NCBI GenBank assembly: GCA_017470345.1
Contig: JAFUEP010000014.1
Span: forward strand, 1 to 58,923
DNA from: Prevotella sp.
Lineage (GTDB): Bacteria > Bacteroidota > Bacteroidia > Bacteroidales > Bacteroidaceae
Reading direction: 5' to 3'
DNA: 58,923 nucleotides
Shown: one piece after another, positions 16,354 through 24,634 of the stretch
Layout: every line of letters starts with the position of its first letter
Position numbering within the stretch: position 1 is the first letter of the stretch
Notes under the pieces: generated by a model
Told to the model about the DNA's origin: nothing
The model's input: the letters and a program-made list of their open reading frames with translations, nothing else
Databases searched by the model: none
Position numbers and translations under genes: made by a program

Positions 16354-18585
16354 ATGATACAGACAGTAGTGAAGCGCGACGGGCGAATCGTCGGCTTCAA
16401 CGAACAGAAGGTGATGGCTGCCATCCGCAAGGCCATGATGCACACCGACAAGGGTGAGGACGAGCGTCTGCTCAACGTGATCACCGACCACATCGCCCAG
16501 CGCGGACAGACGCAGATGACGGTCGAGGAGATCCAGGACATGGTGGAGGTGGAGCTGATGAAGTCGAGCCGCAAGGACGTGGCCCAGAAGTATATCGCCT
16601 ACCGCAACCAGCGCTCGATAGCGCGCAAGGCCAAGACGCGCGACATCTTCCTCGACATCGTCAACGTGAAGTCGAACGACATCACCCGCGAGAATGCCAA
16701 CATGAACGCCGACACGCCTGCCGGCATGATGATGAAGTTTGCCTCGGAAACGACCAAGCCCTTCGTCGACGACTACCTGCTGTCGCCCGAGGTGCGCGAC
16801 GCCGTGGAGCATAACTACCTGCACATCCACGACAAGGACTACTATCCGACGAAGTCGTTCACCTGCGTGCAGCACCCGCTCGACAATATCCTCAACTGCG
16901 GCTTCATCGCCGGCCACGGCGCATCGCGCCCCGCCAAGCGCATCGAGACGGCCTCGGTGCTGGCCTGCATCTCGCTGGAGTGCGCCCAGAACGAGATGCA
17001 CGGCGGACAGGCCATCCCGGCCTTCGACTTCTATCTGGCCCCCTTCGTGCGGCTGACGTACAAGGAGGAGCTGAAATACCTTGAAGAGCTCTACGGGCAG
17101 GACTTCTCCGAGCTCTACGACGAGCCGCTGATGGACTATCTGAAGCAGCCGCTCGACGGGCTGGAGGGCCTCGACCGCGTGCGCCAGCATGCCATGAACA
17201 AGACCGTCAGCCGCGTCCACCAGGCCATGGAAGCCTTCATCCACAACATGAACACCATCCACTCGCGCGGCGGCAACCAGGTGGTCTTCTCATCGATTAA
17301 CTACGGTACGGACACGTCGGCCGAGGGCCGCTGCATCATGCGCGAGATCCTGCTGTCGACCTACGAGGGCGTGGGCAACGGCGAGACGGCTATCTTCCCC
17401 ATTCAGATATGGAAGAAGAAGCGCGGCGTCAACTATCTGCCCGAGGACCGCAACTTCGACCTCTACCAGCTGGCCTGCAAGGTGACGGCCCGCCGATTCT
17501 TCCCTAACTTCCTCAACCTCGACGCCTCGTTCAACCAGACCGACGAGTGGCGCGCCGACGACCCCAAGCGCTACCTCCACGAGGTGGCCACGATGGGCTG
17601 CCGCACGCGTGTCTTCGAGAACCGCTTCGGCCCGAAGACGTCGATCGGCCGCGGCAACATCTCGTTCACGACCATCAACATCGTGCGGCTGGCCATCGAG
17701 TGCATGGGCATCGAGGACAAGGAGCAGCGCATCGCCCGCTTCATGGCCAAGCTCGACGAGCTGCTCGAGGTGGCCGCCCGTCAGCTCGACGAGCGCTTCC
17801 AGTTCCAGCGGACGGCCTACGTCAAGCAGTTCCCCCTGCTGATGAAGAGCCTCTGGATCGGCGCCGACAAGCTGGGCCCCAACGACACCGTCGAGAGCGT
17901 CATCAACCAGGGCACGCTCGGCATCGGCTTCATCGGACTGGCCGAATGTCTCGTCGCCCTCATCGGCAAGCACCACGGCGAGTCGGAGGAGGCTCAGGCG
18001 CTGGGCCTGAAGATCGTGACCTACATGCGCGACCGCATCAACGACTTCTCCGAGCGCTATCACCACAACTACTCCGTGCTGGCCACGCCTGCCGAGGGAC
18101 TGGCCGGCAAGTTCACGAAGAAAGACCGCAAGGAGTTCGGCGTGCTGAAGGGCATCACCGACCGCGACTACTACACGAATTCGAACCACGTGCCCGTCTA
18201 CTACAAGTGCTCGGCCCGCCATAAGGCCGAGGTGGAGGCGCCCTATCACAATCTGACGCGCGGCGGACACATCTTCTACGTCGAGATCGACGGCGACGCC
18301 ACCCACAACCCGCAGGTCATCATGTCGGTCGTCGACATGATGGACCGCCTCGACATGGGCTACGGCTCCGTCAACCACAACCGCAACCGCTGCATGGACT
18401 GCGGCTATGAGAACGCCACGCAGGACCTGCAGCAGTGTCCCCGCTGCGGCTCAACCCACATCGACCGCCTGCAGCGCATCACGGGCTACCTCGTCGGCAC
18501 GACCGACCGCTGGAACTCGGGCAAGCTGGCCGAGCTCAACGACCGCGTCACCCACATCGACGACGGCGAGCAGAAGCTGTTCTAA
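16354..18585 (+). CDS. nrdD: Anaerobic (class III) ribonucleoside-triphosphate reductase
   Basis: 743 residues from ATG at 16354; the open frame upstream of it is untranslated leader. The N-terminal ~90 residues are an ATP cone (VVKRDGRIVGFNEQKV). The catalytic glycyl-radical barrel follows (ECAQNEMHGGQAIPAFDFY; NTIHSRGGNQVVFSSINYGTDT). The C terminus has the four-cysteine zinc site (CMDCGYE and CPRCGS) and the glycyl-radical loop RITGYLVGTTDRWN. The enzyme makes deoxynucleotides under anaerobic conditions and needs the NrdG activase, encoded 26 kb away at 44961. The stop codon overlaps that of the convergent GH2 gene by 4 bases. Confidence 0.97.
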   Translation: MIQTVVKRDGRIVGFNEQKVMAAIRKAMMHTDKGEDERLLNVITDHIAQRGQTQMTVEEIQDMVEVELMKSSRKDVAQKYIAYRNQRSIARKAKTRDIFLDIVNVKSNDITRENANMNADTPAGMMMKFASETTKPFVDDYLLSPEVRDAVEHNYLHIHDKDYYPTKSFTCVQHPLDNILNCGFIAGHGASRPAKRIETASVLACISLECAQNEMHGGQAIPAFDFYLAPFVRLTYKEELKYLEELYGQDFSELYDEPLMDYLKQPLDGLEGLDRVRQHAMNKTVSRVHQAMEAFIHNMNTIHSRGGNQVVFSSINYGTDTSAEGRCIMREILLSTYEGVGNGETAIFPIQIWKKKRGVNYLPEDRNFDLYQLACKVTARRFFPNFLNLDASFNQTDEWRADDPKRYLHEVATMGCRTRVFENRFGPKTSIGRGNISFTTINIVRLAIECMGIEDKEQRIARFMAKLDELLEVAARQLDERFQFQRTAYVKQFPLLMKSLWIGADKLGPNDTVESVINQGTLGIGFIGLAECLVALIGKHHGESEEAQALGLKIVTYMRDRINDFSERYHHNYSVLATPAEGLAGKFTKKDRKEFGVLKGITDRDYYTNSNHVPVYYKCSARHKAEVEAPYHNLTRGGHIFYVEIDGDATHNPQVIMSVVDMMDRLDMGYGSVNHNRNRCMDCGYENATQDLQQCPRCGSTHIDRLQRITGYLVGTTDRWNSGKLAELNDRVTHIDDGEQKLF

Positions 18586-21341
18586 TCGTCGCCGGCGATG
18601 TCGGCGAAGCGCATCAAGTAAGTGTCATACTGAGTGACAAAGGGATGCAGAGGCTGTGGAATGCCAGCCGGGCTTGTGAATAATCTGCTGACAAGCCCCG
18701 GACATCGGTCCTTATCGATCCGATAAAGACTGAAACTGGCACCGACAGGCTCTGCATCCTTGTTTTTTATGGCCGGGAAGTGCGTCTTGGCGAACTTCGG
18801 CCCCTGTCCGGCCACGGCGGCATTGATCGTGACGACCAGTCCGCGGTCGGTCTGCTCGAAGTTAAGGTCAAGGCTGTCGCCCACGAAGAGCAGGCCATTG
18901 CCCTCCTTGTCAGTGAACAGGGCGGCATCCACACCCGCATGATTACCCTCGAAGTAGAGGTCGTCCTTATGCTTGCCCCACAATCCGTAGCGGCAGGCCT
19001 GATGGCGGCCGGGATAGGCCGCGAAGGGCCCCTGGCCTAACCATTGTACGCGGTCGATGCGCTCGTCGAGCAGGAAGGCCAGCCCCAGCTCGGCGCGGAA
19101 GACGTCGGCCGTGTCGGGCGTCAGCGTGAAGCGGTAGTCATGGCCGTCGTGCTCCACCTGAGCCTTCACCTCACTGTTGCCGATTGGCAACAGATATTTC
19201 TCCGATATTCTTTCTTTCTGAGTGACGCGCTCTGCCAGCGTCGGCTTGCGGCCGGCCCGCACCATCGGTCCGCGCTGCACCATCGCCATCGCGTCGCCAT
19301 CGCTGCCCTGCCATTGCCATTCGGGCTTATGCAGCACAAACGACTGCTGCAGGAAGCGACGGCCCTCGCGGTCGGCGATGTCGACGTGGAGCAGGGCGAG
19401 GCGGTCGGCGGCGAGCGTCGCGGGGAGGGCGAGGTCGTAGGTGGTGGAGTCGTGCGGGGCGCAGGCTGGTGAGAAGGCGCCGCGGGCAATCGTGTCGCGG
19501 TCGGCAGTGAGGGCCCAGCTGAAGCTGACGTTGTCCTTCAGGTTGAGGAAGTCGTAGCGGTTGGCGATGACGAGGCGGAGGGTCGCGTTGGCAACGCGAC
19601 ATACTGAACGGACGGCAGCGCGGGCGTAGTTGTGCTGCAGCTCGTAGTAGTTGGGCAGCGGGGTGCGGTCGGCGTAGAGGAGGCCATCGGTGCCTTTGTT
19701 GCCATACATCTCGAAGCCGCCGTCGGGCGAGGTGAAGACGCGCTCCTCGTAGCCATACTTGTGGGCGGCAGCAAATTGTTCACTATTCACTTTTCCTTTT
19801 TCCCATCCAAACGGCATGCCCTGGTCGACCCATTCCCAGACGGAGCCGCCGGCGATGCAGGGTGTGCGCTCGATGATCTCCCACTGGCGGTCGTGATCCT
19901 CGAAGGAGATGCCCAGCGTGTGGCAATACTCAGTGAAGATGACGGGGCGGTCGGCCCGCTGGTAGAAGTCGGCAATCTGCGACGTCGTCGGATAATGAGG
20001 AGCATAGACATCGGCCACGGCCGGGAAGTCATAGTCGAAGCGGCGGAAATAGCTGCCCACCTGCGGATAGCAGACGGGGCGGCTGTCGTCGAGCTGCTTC
20101 TTGACATAGTCGCCCAGCCGGATGCAGATGTCGGTCAGGGGATTCTCGTTGCCCAGGCTCCAGATGATCACCGAGGGATGGTTCTTGTCGCGGCTGATGG
20201 TGGCCTGCGCGCGCTGCTGCAGCACGGGATAGAACTCCTCCTTCGACAGATTCTTGTCGCCAAAGCCGAAGGGCACCTCGTCAATGATGTAGAAGCCGAG
20301 CGAATCAGCCAGCTCATAGAACCGCGGCTCGCGCGGATAGTGGCTCGTGCGGATATAGTTGACCGAGGCCTCCTTCATCAGGCGCATATCGCGGAGGGTG
20401 AGGTCGTCACTGACGACCTTCACGCTGACGGGGTCCGTGGCGTGGCTGGTGACGCCCCGCAGCTTGATGGGCTGTCCGTTCAGTTTGAGGATATTGCCCT
20501 CGACGGTCAGCTCGCGGAATCCAAACCGATGCTCAAACGTCTGCAGGACGCCCTTCTTGTTGCGGAGCGTCGTGCGCAGGGTGTAAAGGTAAGGCGTCTC
20601 AGCCGTCCAGAGATGCGGACGGTCCACGCGGTCGGTGCCGACCACGCGGCCCTGAGCGTCCAGAATCTCATAGCTCACCGTCGCCCCTTTCGGGTTGGCA
20701 ATCGCTGTTTCGACCTCCACCTCACCGCTGTTGCGGGTGCGGATGGTCAGGTCGCTGAGGTGCGTCCGTGGCACGGCCATGAGCGTCACGTCGCGGAAGA
20801 TGCCGCATGGCGCCCAGTCGTCGTTATAGTCGAAGTCGGAGCCGGGAAACTGCGTGATGACGCGCATGGCCAGCTGCTGCTCGCGCTGCTTCCTGTTGAT
20901 GAAAGGCGTCACGTCGAACAGCGCAGTGTTGTAGGCCGAGCGCCACTGCCCTGCGGCCTGTCCGTTGACAAAGAGGTCGTATCCATAGAGCACGCCGTCG
21001 AGGCGCAGCACGATGCGCATGTCGCGCCACTCGTCGGGCACCAGGAACGTCGTCCGATAGTAGCCCGTCAGCGCCCGCGCCTTGTCGTAGCTGGGCTGGC
21101 AGAACCCGTAGGCCTCCCAGCATCCCGGCACGGGTATCGGCCGCCACGTCTGGTCCGCCTCAGGCACGCCACCAGTGTGGTCGTCGATTCCGTCGACGAC
21201 CTTCAGCATCCACTCGCCGTTCAGGCTGCGCATCATCCGCGCATCAGTCACAGGCAGAATCTGCGCCATCGCGCCACTACATGACAAGACGACAAGCGTC
21301 AAGCCCATCAGCCTCCGTAACCCCATTCCTATTGACATCAT
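18582..21341 (-). CDS. GH2 beta-galactosidase, secreted
   Basis: 919 residues with a signal peptide (residues ~6-27, ending GAMAQ; the ATG at 21326 is an alternative start). The domain order is that of LacZ-type GH2: sugar-binding jelly roll, immunoglobulin-like domain, TIM barrel from ~285, and C-terminal beta-sandwich domains. The acid/base is E399 in SLGNENP and the nucleophile is E471 in FTEYCH. Residues 515-526 (KGKVNSEQFAAA) are encoded by a short repeat that appears inserted in frame. In this locus it probably removes galactose from rhamnogalacturonan side chains. It is the second gene of an operon with the DUF362 fusion gene. Confidence 0.92.
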   Translation of the reverse strand: MMSIGMGLRRLMGLTLVVLSCSGAMAQILPVTDARMMRSLNGEWMLKVVDGIDDHTGGVPEADQTWRPIPVPGCWEAYGFCQPSYDKARALTGYYRTTFLVPDEWRDMRIVLRLDGVLYGYDLFVNGQAAGQWRSAYNTALFDVTPFINRKQREQQLAMRVITQFPGSDFDYNDDWAPCGIFRDVTLMAVPRTHLSDLTIRTRNSGEVEVETAIANPKGATVSYEILDAQGRVVGTDRVDRPHLWTAETPYLYTLRTTLRNKKGVLQTFEHRFGFRELTVEGNILKLNGQPIKLRGVTSHATDPVSVKVVSDDLTLRDMRLMKEASVNYIRTSHYPREPRFYELADSLGFYIIDEVPFGFGDKNLSKEEFYPVLQQRAQATISRDKNHPSVIIWSLGNENPLTDICIRLGDYVKKQLDDSRPVCYPQVGSYFRRFDYDFPAVADVYAPHYPTTSQIADFYQRADRPVIFTEYCHTLGISFEDHDRQWEIIERTPCIAGGSVWEWVDQGMPFGWEKGKVNSEQFAAAHKYGYEERVFTSPDGGFEMYGNKGTDGLLYADRTPLPNYYELQHNYARAAVRSVCRVANATLRLVIANRYDFLNLKDNVSFSWALTADRDTIARGAFSPACAPHDSTTYDLALPATLAADRLALLHVDIADREGRRFLQQSFVLHKPEWQWQGSDGDAMAMVQRGPMVRAGRKPTLAERVTQKERISEKYLLPIGNSEVKAQVEHDGHDYRFTLTPDTADVFRAELGLAFLLDERIDRVQWLGQGPFAAYPGRHQACRYGLWGKHKDDLYFEGNHAGVDAALFTDKEGNGLLFVGDSLDLNFEQTDRGLVVTINAAVAGQGPKFAKTHFPAIKNKDAEPVGASFSLYRIDKDRCPGLVSRLFTSPAGIPQPLHPFVTQYDTYLMRFADIAGDD
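19765..19796 (-). repeat. In-frame repeat insertion inside the GH2 gene
   Basis: The plus strand reads GCGGCAGCAAA followed by TTCACTATTCAC-type simple repeat. The same 11-base motif with a simple repeat occurs inside the GH105 gene, and a close variant inside the kinase gene at 45959-46003. Confidence 0.6.
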
Positions 21342-21363
21342 AATTAATCTTCAATTTAAATAG

Positions 21364-21449
21364 ATGAAAAATGAAAGATGAAAAGTGAAAAATATGATTA
21401 GACTTGAGCATAGTCAGAACTAATCATATCTTTCATCTTTCATTTCTCA
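21364..21449. repeat. Junction repeat with inverted arms
   Basis: AATGAAAGATGAAA...ATATGATTAG appears on one side and its reverse complement on the other, with an 18-base spacer and an 8-base insertion in one arm. It lies between the stop of the DUF362 gene (it supplies IEN and TGA) and the GH2 start. Confidence 0.7.
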
Positions 21450-23582
21450 ATTCTCAATCCTCCTGTATTTCAGGTCAATCTTCGTGTATCGATGCTCCTT
21501 GTCCCAATGTTCAAACAGGCCCAGCGGCTTGTCCAGCGGGCGGCCATCCTGACGATAGACGGTGCCGCTCGGCGCATTGGGAATGGAGGCTGCCTCGCGG
21601 AGATACTCGTCGCAATAGTTCAGACTTCCGAACTCCGGCCACTCGCTGATGATGATGTCCATGGCCACGGCGTCGCACGCCACCTCGTCCTGCGCGACGA
21701 TGAGCGAGCAGGCCCAGTCGCCGCCAAAGGGCTCCTTCATCCACTTCGGATTCGGCGCGCCGTTGACGTCGCGCGAGCCGTAGGTGCCGTCGATGATGTA
21801 GAGCAGCGCCTTCTGCCCCAGGTTCTTATGCGCCATCCAGTCGACGAAGGTCTTATATTGCGGTTTGCCGTTTCGCTTATCCTGCGAGACGTTGTTGTGG
21901 GCATTCTGCCGCCAGAGCAGGTTGATGTCCGTCGCGCCATACCAGTTCTTCGCCGTCAGCGTCACGCCCGGGCCGTTGTGCGTCTTGAGCAGGGCCGAGT
22001 TGATGAGGTAGTCGGCGTCGACGATACACTTGGCCAGTCCGCGCGCCATCTTGCCGTTGTCTACCGAGTAGACGATCTGCTCTGGATAGTATTCGCACTT
22101 CTCACGGCCCTCGCCGCCCAGGTTGTCGACGAAGCGCACCCCTGGGAACTCGCGGTGCACCTTATTATAAATGCTGTCAGTGATGGCCCTTGAGGGCTCG
22201 CACAGCACGATGTCCTGCGGACGCACGCCGCCGTCGCCGACCATCGAGCGCACCAGGGCCAGCGTGACGAAGGGCGACGAGTTGAGCTCGATGGTGTCGC
22301 GATGGGTGATGGCGTTGTTCAGGTTGAGCTTGACGGCGATTGACTCGCCCCGCTTATAGCCCCGCGATCCGCGCCCGTGCGTCTTGTTGAAGTGGCGGAA
22401 GAGCGCCTTCCAGGCCTTCCCGGCCGTCGCCTCGCCCGTCAGCGCGATGACGGCCTCACGGATCATGCGGTCGGCCTTCGCCTGGTCGTTCCATCGGTCC
22501 TCGACCCACAGGCCCGTCTTGCCGTCCCATCGGGCCACGCCGGGCGCATGCACCCACGCCACGCGACCCGGATGGATGCCGCGGCCCTCGCCCATCGGCT
22601 GGTTGGGGCCGACGAAGAGCTTAGGCTTGCGACCGTTGAACTCGCCGAAGAAGAGGCGGTCGCGGTCGACGGGCTGGCTGAGCAGCTGGATGGTCGTCGA
22701 GGGGCCCAGGTCGGGCTGGCGCCATGCCTTGAGCTGCCACACGACGCGCCCATCCTTGTCCACCTCCAGAGCCTGTACGGGCGCGTTGAGCGTGTCCATC
22801 GGCGTCTTGTTCCATTCGTTATACCAGTTGTTGAAGATGTGGCCGCCGTTCTTCAGGCGCACCGTCTTCTGCGGCTGCGTCACGCCATAGTCGGTCGTGT
22901 TCAGCTGCCACAGCACGTGGCCCTGGCGGTCGATCTCCTGAATCAGCCCCTTGCGGCCCGTGATGAGCAGCGTGCCCTTGGGCAGCTCCTCGACCGACCA
23001 CGGCAGGAAGCCGTCCCAGCGGTCCACCTCGCGGCCCTCACTCGTGAATTCGTGGATGCAGCCTAGGGCCATGTTGGCCACGAGCAGCGTGCCGCGCGAG
23101 CTGAGGCGCGCATTGCGGAACTGTCCGTGGACGGAGCCCTTCTCGCTCGTCGGCAGCTCAAACTCGCGCACGATGCGCGTCGAGGGAATCTCCATGACGA
23201 CGCACTTGGCCGGGCGGCCGTTCTGGACGAACACCACGTGGCTACGGCCTATGGGCTGGACGGTGTGGATCTCGGTGCCCTCGGGGGCCGCGTATTGCCA
23301 GACGGTCTCGTTCTGCTGCGTCACCTCGGCGATGCCATACTGGTGGGCCAGCAGGATGTTTCCATCTTTCATCAGCACGGCGTCGCTGATCTCGCCCTTG
23401 TGCAGCCGGTCCTGATAGGCCCAGCTGACCTGTCCGTCCTTGACGATGAACATACGGCGCTGCTTACTCTGTCCGGCGTAGAAGAAGTCGTGGCGGGCGA
23501 GCGACTGGTCGATGTCCTGCGCTGCCAGTCCCACGACCGTCAGCAGCATCATTGCAATACCTGTCAGTTTTCTGATCATCAT
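21447..23582 (-). CDS. PQQ-like beta-propeller fused to a DUF362 domain, secreted
   Basis: 711 residues. A signal peptide (residues 1-21) is followed by a propeller-like region (about 30-320) with repeated strands such as VWQYAAPEGTEIHTVQPIGR, WSVEELPKGTLLITGR and ILLAHQYGIAEV. From about 330 to 711 the sequence is DUF362-like (IHPGRVAWVHAPGVARWDG ... VKLNLNN ... LLKTHNGPGVTLTAKNWYG ... DGTYGSRDVNGAPNPKW). DUF362 has no firmly assigned reaction; some members are linked to iron-sulfur proteins, but no cluster-binding cysteines are seen here. It lies first in the operon with the GH2 enzyme. The fusion is unusual. The promoter and putative operator lie about 250 bases upstream. Confidence 0.75.
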   Translation of the reverse strand: MMIRKLTGIAMMLLTVVGLAAQDIDQSLARHDFFYAGQSKQRRMFIVKDGQVSWAYQDRLHKGEISDAVLMKDGNILLAHQYGIAEVTQQNETVWQYAAPEGTEIHTVQPIGRSHVVFVQNGRPAKCVVMEIPSTRIVREFELPTSEKGSVHGQFRNARLSSRGTLLVANMALGCIHEFTSEGREVDRWDGFLPWSVEELPKGTLLITGRKGLIQEIDRQGHVLWQLNTTDYGVTQPQKTVRLKNGGHIFNNWYNEWNKTPMDTLNAPVQALEVDKDGRVVWQLKAWRQPDLGPSTTIQLLSQPVDRDRLFFGEFNGRKPKLFVGPNQPMGEGRGIHPGRVAWVHAPGVARWDGKTGLWVEDRWNDQAKADRMIREAVIALTGEATAGKAWKALFRHFNKTHGRGSRGYKRGESIAVKLNLNNAITHRDTIELNSSPFVTLALVRSMVGDGGVRPQDIVLCEPSRAITDSIYNKVHREFPGVRFVDNLGGEGREKCEYYPEQIVYSVDNGKMARGLAKCIVDADYLINSALLKTHNGPGVTLTAKNWYGATDINLLWRQNAHNNVSQDKRNGKPQYKTFVDWMAHKNLGQKALLYIIDGTYGSRDVNGAPNPKWMKEPFGGDWACSLIVAQDEVACDAVAMDIIISEWPEFGSLNYCDEYLREAASIPNAPSGTVYRQDGRPLDKPLGLFEHWDKEHRYTKIDLKYRRIEN

Positions 23583-23734
23583 ATTCTTAATAACTCTTAT
23601 GCCTCAAATTTGTTTTATTCTTGCAGATTCTTTTTTCGCTGTATTAATCCCGAAAACAACCTCGTTACCTCATCAGCAAGCTAATCAAACCTATCCGGTG
23701 TTTGCATTGCAAAACACATTTCCAACATACTTAC

Positions 23735-23772
23735 AAACTAACTAAAACTAACTAAAACTAACTATAACTTAT
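23735..23772. repeat. Short tandem repeat in the DUF362 leader
   Basis: ACTAACTAAA is repeated about three times. It lies in the ~240-base leader of the operon on the minus strand. Confidence 0.6.
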
Positions 23773-23827
23773 GAAAAAAACTCTACGCACCGCCCTCACG
23801 GCCGTGCAGGCTTCATGATTCTGCGTG

Positions 23828-23896
23828 CAAAGTTAAGGTTTTAGGCCGAATAGCTGCATACTATAAATCGTCAAATGAAATACCTTTTCCCGTCAT
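23828..23896 (-). promoter_or_regulatory. Promoter and putative operator of the DUF362-GH2 operon (site A)
   Basis: On the plus strand, CAAAGTTA (23828-23835, the -7 element TAACTTTG on the minus strand) is followed after 25 bases by a 36-base block (23861-23896) beginning CTATAAA and ending CGTCAT. The same block, 26 of 36 positions identical, lies at exactly the same distance from the -7 element upstream of the three-gene operon (site B). Confidence 0.65.
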
Positions 23897-23978
23897 CCCC
23901 CAAAATGAGCCGTCCAACGGCCCCGAACCAGGCCTTCGGCAGGGCTTCCGGGCTCCAAAAACAGCACCCCGCAAAACT

Positions 23979-24063
23979 ATTTTCAAGGCTTGAAAATAAT
24001 AAACCACGTCGTGAAAATATATTTTCAAGCCTTGAAAATAATAAACCGCGGCGTGGAAATAAG
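23979..24063. repeat. Two 42-base direct repeats with palindromic cores
   Basis: ATTTTCAAGGCTTGAAAAT (23979-23997) and ATTTTCAAGCCTTGAAAAT (24021-24039) are each followed by AATAAACC and a C/G-rich segment. The period is 42 bases. The open frame across this stretch (23875-24147) has low-complexity composition and is not supported as a gene. Confidence 0.7.
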
Positions 24064-24118
24064 AATGTGCGGCGAGGCGGGAGGACAGTTGGGGCGGCTT
24101 ACGGTGTTTTTTATAAAC

Positions 24119-24547
24119 AACGAATTAAGACAAATTTCACGAATTGACACGAATTAATATTGATTTCACGAATTGTTTTTCTATTTCACGAATTGCAGTT
24201 GATTTCACGAATTGGCTGCGCATGGGTAATTGCTGCTTCACTAGGGTTGGGGGTGGGGTCTCTAACTTTAATAATTGTATTTCAAGCGTAGAATCTTGTA
24301 AAACCTCACGATTTATATTACCTATGCGCAGCCAATTCGTGAAATCAACTGCAATTCGTAAAATAGAAAACAATTCGTGTAATCAACCGCAATTCGTGAA
24401 ATCAAACACAATTCGTGAAATAGAAATATAATTCGTGAAATAGAAATATAATTCGTGTAATAGAAAACAATTCGTGTAATAGAAAACAATTCGTGAAATC
24501 AATATTAATTCGTGTCAATTCGTGTAATTCGTCTTAATTCGTTGTAT
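24119..24547. repeat. Large imperfect inverted repeat built of AATTCGTG units
   Basis: The left arm (about 24119-24229) carries five CACGAATT units. The right arm (about 24320-24547) is its reverse complement, with additional tandem units of 19-20 bases inserted (AATTCGTGAAATAGAAATAT type). The arms meet in GGCTGCGCATGGGTAAT / ATTACCTATGCGCAGCC and are separated by ~90 bases. It occupies most of the ~1 kb gene-free region 23583-24634. Confidence 0.85.
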
Positions 24548-24548
24548 T

Positions 24549-24588
24549 AAAAAAAACAGCCCCGCTCCTAAGCCAGGAGTGGGGGCTG
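24549..24588 (-). terminator. Rho-independent terminator of the three-gene operon
   Basis: On the minus strand the stem CAGCCCC..ACTCCT / AGGAG.GGGGCTG is followed by eight T. It lies 46 bases after the stop of the gene at 24635. Confidence 0.9.
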
Positions 24589-24634
24589 AAACTAAAGGCG
24601 CGACAGAGTTGTCGTCGCGGCAGGCACGACGCGC

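Noticed and set aside
19632-21284. 550-codon plus-strand frame antisense to the GH2 gene
   Set aside because: Low-complexity Val/Ala/Glu composition and no domain; the GH2 active-site motifs are on the other strand.
23875-24147. 90-codon frame over the 42-base repeats
   Set aside because: It is made largely of the repeat translation and has no promoter or family match.
24119-24547. CRISPR array
   Set aside because: The repeated units are 19-20 bases with no unique spacers and are mirrored on both sides; no cas genes are present.
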